This document shows positions 57,001-64,000 of a stretch of 64,000 nucleotides of DNA, in pieces. A program made the translations under genes and the position numbers. The stretch is from Clavelina lepadiformis (taxonomy: Eukaryota; Chordata; Ascidiacea; Aplousobranchia; Clavelinidae), in contig NC_135243.1 of NCBI RefSeq assembly GCF_947623445.1, positions 126,501-190,500 on the forward strand. The letters run 5' to 3'. Within the stretch, counting starts at the first letter, position 1. Each line of letters begins with the position of its first letter. Under the pieces are notes generated by a model. It had not been told where the DNA came from, did not search any database, and was given only the letters and a program-made list of their open reading frames with translations.

Positions 57001-60000
57001 CAGTTCCAGCTGAAATTGGTGCAAGGGCGGTTGTGGTGGTACTTTCTGCTGAAGTTGCTGCAGGTTAGTTTTTGTGCACTGAAATTTTCAGGAATTTTTT
57101 CCTTTTTGGAGATATCCGTCAAAAAGCTACAATGGCAACTGCACTAAATTGTAATTTTGCTCATCAATTTTGTTATAAAGAGTAATTACGCAAAATAAGT
57201 ATCACAGTCTTGCGTTTGAAAGCAGTCATCTTGTAATAAAGTTACCGTTCGTGTTCCTGCATTCATCGCTACAGTTGCCCTTCCCACCATTGGCCAGGCA
57301 TTCATTGACGTCATCACAGGTGTTGGTAGCTTGGTTGTAGATGAACCCTCCCACGCAGTTACAGCTGATGAAAGAAACAACTGTTTATCTCGGAACAATT
57401 TAATCGGATGGAAGCTTCAAATGAAGCGAGTTATATTCTAAGAGTGCGCTATGGAGGTGGACATACGAGTAAGTTCCATCCGTGTTGTTGCAGGATCCTA
57501 TAGGACCGGCCGGGCAAGGATCGTTCAAGCATTCGTTGACATCTTGACATGAGTCTGACGTAGCTGATGGCTCATATCCTCCTGCGCAGTCGCACCTGAG
57601 CCAATCAAAATTGATTACGTCACAGTGGAAAGACGTTTACTTTGGGACTGCGTGTTTCACTTTTTCATACGTCGTCATACAAACGTCATCAACTAATCAT
57701 ACATACCTGAACCCTCCGAAGGTGTTGTTGCATACTTGGCCGGGTAGTGAGCACGAATCTACTCCAAGGTCACATTCATTGCGATCCACACAACTTGTGT
57801 TGCTGCTGGGACCAGGGATGAATCCGCTCTCGCATTCGCATCTGAAAATTGCACATGCTTGTCCACATATATCAATTTATATCAACTCGATCTTTGTACG
57901 ACCTCGGATTTGTGGAAAGAGCATTTAGGTGAGAAGAAGAAGAAGCAGATATACTCACACATAAGAGCCTTCTGTGTTATTGCAAGTTGTTGTTGTTAAG
58001 TCACAGATGGCCGTTCCAACGTCACACTCGTTGACGTCATCACACAATGTGTTATTGGATGCATTTATGACGTAACCATCTTCGCATGAGCAAGCAAACC
58101 TCTCAAAAATACTCTGACATAGTTGTTCGCAAGGTTTGCTCAAACATGCTAAAGAAGAAAATAAAAGTAATATTTCGGAATTTGATTTTATAAGCTTTGG
58201 CATATGGTCAGGGTGTTATAAGATACAATGACTTATAAATAAATATTCGACGACAGAACAACGTCATTGACATGATCATAACTAGACTAGAACTTTAGTT
58301 TGTATAAGTTCATAGCGAACTCTGTTCTTAGTTGTTTTTACCATCAACCGAACAGAAAACTCCGTCCCCGGTGGAGCCCGACGGGCAGGCCCCGCATTCG
58401 TAACCTGATCCCGGGGCGGGCACATCGGTGCACTCGACCCCATCGTAGCAAGGTGGTTCAGACAGACACGGGTTGAAGTCCTCGTCGCAATACAAACCAT
58501 CGTATGCATCCGGGCACATGCACGAGCCCACCTTGAATGTTTGTTTAATATTTTGACTGAAAGTTTACGTCAGCATTTATCACAAAATAACCAGAACTGT
58601 CAAAGATTTTACAAAACGTCGGTTGTAGTTTTCAGTTCAACTCTATACTTTAGTCGGTGGATATTGTACAGCACATAGTTTAATATTTTAACAAGATTTA
58701 TTGTTGTTTATGGAAACATCAAACTCACGTAGAACCGGTTAGAGTTATCAGCGACAGCAAAATTAGCAAAGCTGCAAGTTCCATTGTTTGCGCATGCGCA
58801 CAACCGGATTGTGACGCCCACAGAGGAAGTGAGGTTGGTTGAATCGGTGGCGTAAATTGTTATGCTTCTGACGTCAGTAGAGAGAGGCTTCCAAGTAAAC
58901 AATCCAGCTGACAATTTATAAGTTACGTCATAAAGCCAACCTTCATTAACCTTCAAGTCAAAAGTTCATTAACTTCTTCATAAACAATATTTCTATTTTT
59001 CTGCTGGTGCTAGACATCCCCCCACTTACTGGTCGCGTTCAAACTGGCCGCGCTGTCGTTGACGATCTTCCCGCCGAGCGAGTATGTCACCGTGTGGTTG
59101 TCCGGGTCGGTCGCTTTGAAGTGGAAGGTGAACTCCTCGTTCAAGGTCACATCGATGGTCATAGACGTGTTTGCGAACACTGGCGGCAAACCAGCTGCAA
59201 ACAAGTTGCTCATATTAATAGTATAATGAGTCTCTGTCCAGTGTTGTCCAGTTAATGTTGTTGTTGTTGACTTAATTTTGCTTTATGACGTAAAAGTAGT
59301 CAAAATAATCTTTGTTACGTTGTGTCAACAGCTCCAAATCTCAGTCCTGTTAAAATTATAATTTTTCTATGTCCAGTGCAGAGCAAGAATTTGTCACTTA
59401 CTGAAGGTTGGACCAGGACCGAGTCCCCCCGAGTTCCTCGATGGATCCTTGTTCACTAATACGTCATGGAGACATTGGGACTTTCCAATCGCGTCATCCT
59501 ACAAAAAGATGTTTTTTAAAAAAAGGATTTTGATAAATTAAATTTTATCCTATTATAAAAAAAGTCGCTTTTAGATTATTGGGATTTATGGAACTGAATC
59601 TATTTTTTGTGAAAGTTTCCGATACGGGGGAATACAGAAAGAAGAAAAAAGTCAAATTGTCAATTCCAAGATTAAACTTGGAATCCCTGATTTGACATTT
59701 ATACTTTACAGTGCAAGTATCATGACGTCACGTCGCCTTATCACGTCACACTGATACTGTTGAAACTTTAAAAAAGGCTAAGTGGTCAAACAACTGGACG
59801 CTTCATATGACGTCACATTAAGCACTCACCACTTCGCCACATGCGGCAGCAGCCTGAGCGAGCGACTCATCCGACGCTTCATCGAGAAGGACTTGAAGAT
59901 TTTCTCCGACGAATGAAAGATCGTTGAAAGTTGACCAACTCTGTCCTCCTTCGTAAGCAAATAAAGATTCTTCCGCTGTCGTCCTCCCTGTTTAAAATGT

Positions 60001-60031
60001 GAAACCTTCATCAAGCAACTTGCTGTCAAGG

Positions 60032-60068
<37 letters not shown>

Positions 60069-61080
60069 GTCAAGACATTGCACTTACACGATTCAGCAAA
60101 TTCGGTTATCCTTGAAGTGAGCACAGCGCCATCCGGGATATACAAGTTCCATCTCTCCTCGGCCGAGTTGTTCGGTGACGTTATGGGGGTAAAGGTCAGA
60201 GTGTCAAAGTCAAGAGTTGTTCCATTACGTAACCGGAAATCATTGGTCGAGTCACCATCCATCAAACCTAAAGCAACGAGTTCACGTGACTTTTCCACGC
60301 TTGACTGATTGTGAGATAAAATGTTTGACGATTTTTCCACCACATTTCGTTTTGTTTGAACCACGACCATAACTAACCGTAGAGTCCATCCACTTTGCCC
60401 TCATACGACGCCGTTGTCAAAGCTACACTGATGCTGATCACTCGACCATTTGACGAAATGGCGAAAAGAGCCTGTCGTTGTGGAGATTCATTTATATTCA
60501 CCAACACATTTCCACTTAGATCCCGCGTCAAAAAGGCGGAAGAGAAACTCAAAGGAACTGAAAATCAACGATCATTACATAGAGCGATTCGTGAAAGCAG
60601 GTGACGTAGCAGATGAAAACACTCACGAGATGAGTCTAAGTTCGCGCGTTGGTCGCCCTTGAGTCTGGAGCCGTTGACGTAGATCGCGATGCTGCTGTTT
60701 TCAAAGTCCTCGGAGGTGGAGTTGGCGACATCAAACTGGAACCTGGTGGGGACGTCATCACCGGCATTGACTATGACGACAGAACTCGTCACAGACGCGT
60801 TCACCGGATTTCCATCGACGTCGACATTCCTGACCATGCGAGCCTGCGAGGTCAGATGAGTTCAAGTTAATTTCTTCCATGAGCGCAAAGATCCAGCAAG
60901 GAAGGTTCCACACTTCACCTGCACATTTATCGAGCTTCCATTGTCGGCTTGCAGCAGGGTGTATTCTCCTAAGCCCGAGTACGAGTAGGGCACGTTGTCC
61001 AGGGTCCGCAGGTGAGGGTCGGCGCGCATGACAGCTGCGGTGAAAAGAAGAACTAGTTTAAAGACTCTGGAACACTTCAT
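54064..61080 (-). CDS. Transmembrane mucin: VWD, cadherin-like, EGF, PTS repeats, SEA, EGF, TM; 21-exon model
   Basis: Exons (minus): 60919-61080, 60627-60843, 60378-60557, 60088-60267, 59830-59987, 59402-59498, 59030-59194, 58729-58907, 58342-58531, 57959-58148, 57707-57841, 57467-57595, 57246-57364, 56092-57057, 55890-55955, 55702-55811, 55366-55567, 55133-55271, 54933-55066, 54252-54411, 54064-54130. Total 3,945 nt, 1,314 residues, every phase consistent. Signal peptide about 1-19; VWD-type domain (20-330: [40 protein letters not shown]); dystroglycan-type cadherin-like domain (332-446: [22 protein letters not shown]); EGF and calcium-type EGFs (447-700, DDVNEC/QDVNEC); Thr-rich mucin block (700-1030); SEA-like domain (1040-1148) with a possible GSTIV self-cleavage site; two EGFs; TM about 1243-1268; basic tail. 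Probably an apical cell-surface glycoprotein of MUC4 type. No one-to-one vertebrate orthologue is claimed. Confidence 0.87.
54221..54606. repeat. Duplicated segment, copy A (pairs with 62875-63259)
   Basis: About 385 bp covering the TM exon and flanking introns are nearly identical to the paralogue, including non-coding positions. Similarity stops abruptly at both sides. Confidence 0.9.
56092..57057 (-). repeat. Mucin tandem-repeat exon (966 bp)
   Basis: About 21 imperfect units of 39-54 bp. In the spliced frame they read [12 protein letters not shown] and variants ([12 protein letters not shown]), rich in O-glycosylation sites. The exon is 2+963+1 nt and joins upstream EGF to downstream SEA in phase. 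The repeat also leaves the other two minus-strand frames and plus-strand frames open, which is a composition effect. Confidence 0.92.
60031..60068. repeat. (TTGA)n microsatellite
   Basis: About nine TTGA/GATT tetranucleotides in the intron just after the exon at 60088-60267 (transcript sense). Confidence 0.93.
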
Positions 61081-62743
61081 GTCTAGATGCTGAGTTGTTC
61101 TCCTGGTAGGAGCCTGTCCCCTTTCAAGTCGTGTTTAAGCTTCAATGGTTTCTCAGCAGCAGTTATCTAGTGCGACAAGTTAATAACCAATAACATTGTC
61201 CAAGTTGTTGCAACAAAGTTTCTCTGCTTACCACAGCATTATGACGTAAAGGGCGCACCACGAGGAGCCGGAAGTATGCCAAGCCTACGTATGTCGTATA
61301 TCTGTGAGTATGTAAGTATGCCGGCCAGTGCTTCGTATGACCTCAAGTTACCTCATGTGACCGTTTGATTTAAAAGGTTTATTGCGCATTAAATTTTGAC
61401 GTCAGAGTGTTTTTGACGTAGTGCTGTAAACATATTCTGGTTTGGAGAAGTTTTGAAATTTCCATTGAAAAGATTACCCTTTGCAGAACACGCGATATCG
61501 GCCTTGGTAGAATATTCCACCTCGTTGATTTGTGTCTTTAATCTATTGATTCGTGAATACCCGGTTTAAGTTGAATATTTATATTCGTCGTAATACGTAA
61601 TCAAATACCTTATCAACAGAAGTGGAGGGTCATGTTATGAATGAAGCCATGTGGCCGCTACTGATGAGGCGCCACTGCCAGACAACTTCATTGCAAATAC
61701 GTAATGTATTGGAAACTATATGCCAAGCGAATAGTTTGACAAAAGAAGAATTGTTTGTTTCCTTGTTTGGAGAATTGTTTGTTTGCTCGACAATGTCATT
61801 TCTTTGCACGACTGTGACGTAGTTAAGCCCTCACCGCCAACCAACCCATGCGCGTGCATAGACTTTGTTTCAGAGGACAGCGGGTTATATCCCGAACCCT
61901 TGAACAATTGTCATAGTTTATCACAAGCGGAAAAGTTTTCTGCAATTATCATATCACGTCAAGGTTCCAAATTGTTCCAGCAAACTAGGTCCGTGGGCTG
62001 CATGACCATTGCTACGAAATCTTTACCATTGTTACGAAATCGTTGTCCGCTTACAGTCGTCACAGCATGACGTGGGTTGAATTTTGGAATCATGACTCAG
62101 CACTAATTCTTATCCAACGAGGCAACGCATTATAGGCCGCTGGTCCCACGTGACACGTCTCAAGTTATCTCTGTAGAAATGGAAACACTGTTCGCAGGAG
62201 TTACGTAATTATTGTGATTTTTATGAACATGTCGGCCGAGATCTTAAAAATATGTTTAATTCATTGTTTACGTTGGTTATTTCGCTGAGGAGGAGATTAT
62301 TCAAATGGAATCCTTCAGTGGCAACTATCAGCAAAACATCACTTACGCCGGGTATTTACAAGCAGGAAAGTTTATTGGGAAGCGATAGAGCACACACTAC
62401 AAGGGATACGTCCATTTAAGGAGGCTTGCTTGGAAATATACTTGAGTGAATATGAAATTATTAGGAAAGTTACCGTTAATTAATCGCAAACGAAGAAAAT
62501 CTCGGAAATTGACAAGTTTTAAATTGAACGGTAGATACTTATTATATATTTCTTATAACTGAGCATGGTTACATAAAACTATTTTAAAGTTATTTGTTTG
62601 AGCTATATCCCAATATAAGGATGAATAAAAGCCAATTCTAGGATACTGTAAAGTAAATTGGAATTAATTGAGACGATTCATAATAAAAAGCTTTTACAAT
62701 TCTACAGCAAAAAGCGAAAGAAGAAGAAATTAAGTGAACAAAA
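61081..62743. other. Spacer between the tandem mucin-type genes
   Basis: No coding region recognised. It should hold the 3' UTR of the right-hand gene and the promoter of the left-hand one. Confidence 0.5.
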
Positions 62744-64000
62744 TCAGGGGTTGAAATCTCCGATGTTGGCGAAAGTTCCAGAAACATTCGATTCCTCGTC
62801 AGTGGTTGCGCTGCAAAACAATTTATTTTCGATTTTGAAGTCATTGGAAGCAAATTATATCATGGACCTGGTTTGACTGGTAAAGGACGTGGTGAGAGCT
62901 TGTACCTGTATTTTCCGAGGCTGCCTCGCGATCGCTTGCTAGACCGCAAATTCAGTCGCCTCGGGGATTTCTTTCTGCATTTTATACACGCAATTAGGAC
63001 AAGTGTGACGACAGCAAGCACTATTGCTGCCAACCCCACAGAAAGTGCGGCCACTACGGAAGAATCTGAAACACACAATGAAGTCGTCATAATCAACAAA
63101 ACAATCGGGTTATGAGGTAGTTAGTGAGAAAGATGCCGTCATGCTGGTCACGTCATCCGCAATCGTTCCAACGTATAATATGACGTCAAGGAAACTTATT
63201 TTAGCGAAATGAAGCTTTTATGGAAGGAGACAAAAACAATCCCAAAGTTTACAAAAGAAATATTTCGTGCATTCGAAAAGCATCGGTTGAGGCAAGACTC
63301 GTTGTTGACAAGGGTTGATGCTAAATCATATTGATGTAAGTATCGAGAAAAAGATGGTTGTTGTTGTTCAAGCAGAAGCTCGAGAACAGAGTTAGATGCG
63401 TTTGATAAACAAGGTTGGGAGGAGCTTCGAGTGAACAAAGATTAATTCACAAGTTCTGGTTATTTTACAGAAAAAGTTTTGTTAGCTGCGAGCACGAGCA
63501 TTCGGTGAAAGAAGAGTGTTGTGAGTTCTTATTTCAATCGAGAATAGGAGCAAGTTACAGATACAAGTGCAAGGGTGAGCGGGACCACGTATATACTTGT
63601 ATAAAAGCAGGAGGAGAACGATGATAAGGATGGACACGGCCAGGGTCACACCGACCACAACTCCAATCAACTGGTTATCTGTAAGGTCAAGTAAGGTCAA
63701 GTTGCGTCAACAATTAACAAAATCCTTTTATTTTCAAACCCTTCGATGAAACAGATTCATCTCATAGTTGTTACGTCATAGTTGTTATTTCGTTCGTTGT
63801 GTTTTGTTTTAGAACAAACCATTTACAGGACAACATCCGGATGTCTTCATAAAATCATGGCAGGACAAATCTAATTTCGTCGCTTTAAAAACTTTACAAA
63901 GTTTTACTTCGAGAACAAACTACTTACTTAGATTTTCGCATCGAGTCCCGATGTACCACTGCGTGCACGTGCAGAGTGGATCACCCACATGGAGAATGGC
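62744..64000 (-). CDS. Paralogue of the transmembrane mucin, 3' end only (runs off the window)
   Basis: Exons seen (minus): 63928 to beyond 64000 (EGF exon, nearly identical to 54933 on), 62906-63065 (TM and basic juxtamembrane segment, 160 nt as in the neighbour) and 62744-62810 (67 nt as in the neighbour). A further candidate exon, 63597-63678, lies in the intron. The tail ends VSGTFANIGDFNP against [13 protein letters not shown] in the left copy, so the last exon has diverged while the TM exon has not. Upstream domains are outside the window. The two genes are head-to-tail tandem duplicates on the minus strand. Confidence 0.85.
62875..63259. repeat. Duplicated segment, copy B (pairs with 54221-54606)
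   Basis: Same segment as copy A with a few base differences. To the right similarity is lost until about 63925, where the EGF exon and its splice donor match again. Confidence 0.9.
63597..63678 (-). other. Candidate alternative transmembrane exon
   Basis: 82 nt bounded by an acceptor (CCTTACAG) and a donor (GTATAT). It encodes NQLIGVVVGVTLAVSILIIV followed by LLLLLY. Its phases (starts after 1, ends after 2) equal those of the 160-nt TM exon at 62906-63065, so either exon could join the EGF exon to the last exon. Using it would remove the basic stretch [20 protein letters not shown]. No counterpart is visible in the left paralogue's intron. Confidence 0.65.

Noticed and set aside
56085-57147. 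Long plus-strand and alternative-frame reading frames across the mucin repeat
   Set aside because: They are shadows of a stop-free repeat; only the Thr/Ser/Pro frame joins the flanking EGF and SEA exons in phase.
58342-58531. Alternative frame with many cysteines and arginines at the EGF exon
   Set aside because: It is out of phase with both neighbours; the EGF frame ([15 protein letters not shown]) fits both junctions.

Overview
The window looks like nuclear DNA of an ascidian tunicate, probably Ciona or a close relative. The evidence is indirect: AT-rich DNA, compact multi-exon genes with many introns under 100 bp, chordate-type orthologues (WDTC1, SFXN5, TPPP, MGRN1, ROMO1, DERL1), chordate-like CUB/EGF/mucin membrane proteins, and many genes whose ATG follows a splice-acceptor-like AG. 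No species can be fixed from sequence alone. All exon models were built by hand from GT-AG sites and reading phase; the models marked complete keep frame throughout.

Layout. 1-3.2 kb: no gene recognised. 3.2-7.7 kb: PABPN1 on the minus strand, seven exons. Its 3.4-kb third-from-5' gap (between exons 2 and 3) holds two tandem plus-strand genes for small secreted, furin-cleaved cystine-knot ligands of neurotrophin/Spaetzle type. 10.2-16.3 kb: two DNA transposons side by side. One is about 4.3 kb, has inverted 43-45-bp minisatellite arrays inside its ends, and encodes a Ulp1-type protease fused to a PHD finger. The other is a 1.64-kb MULE with 183-bp almost identical terminal repeats and the C-terminal half of a transposase. 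19.3-26.0 kb: two related CUB-EGF-transmembrane genes, tail to tail.

28.0-43.3 kb is a run of nine minus-strand housekeeping genes: C14orf119-like, SLC39A11, SFXN5, TPPP, STUB1, ROMO1, WDTC1 and DERL1 (eight named here plus short spacers that may hold UTRs). 46.4-47.4 kb: SAE1, plus strand and intronless. 48.0-51.1 kb: MGRN1/RNF157, minus, 16 exons. 54.1-61.1 kb: a 21-exon minus-strand gene for a transmembrane mucin of about 1,314 residues (VWD, cadherin-like, EGF, Thr/Ser-rich repeats, SEA, EGF, TM). 62.7-64.0 kb: the 3' end of a tandem paralogue, with an extra phase-compatible transmembrane exon.

How they fit: the housekeeping genes serve proteostasis (STUB1, WDTC1 as a CUL4 receptor, MGRN1, DERL1, SAE1), mitochondria (SFXN5, ROMO1), zinc transport and RNA 3'-end processing. 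The accessory part is extracellular signalling and adhesion. Most noteworthy: the nested ligand pair, the Ulp1-PHD element with array termini, and the mucin paralogue with a switchable membrane exon.
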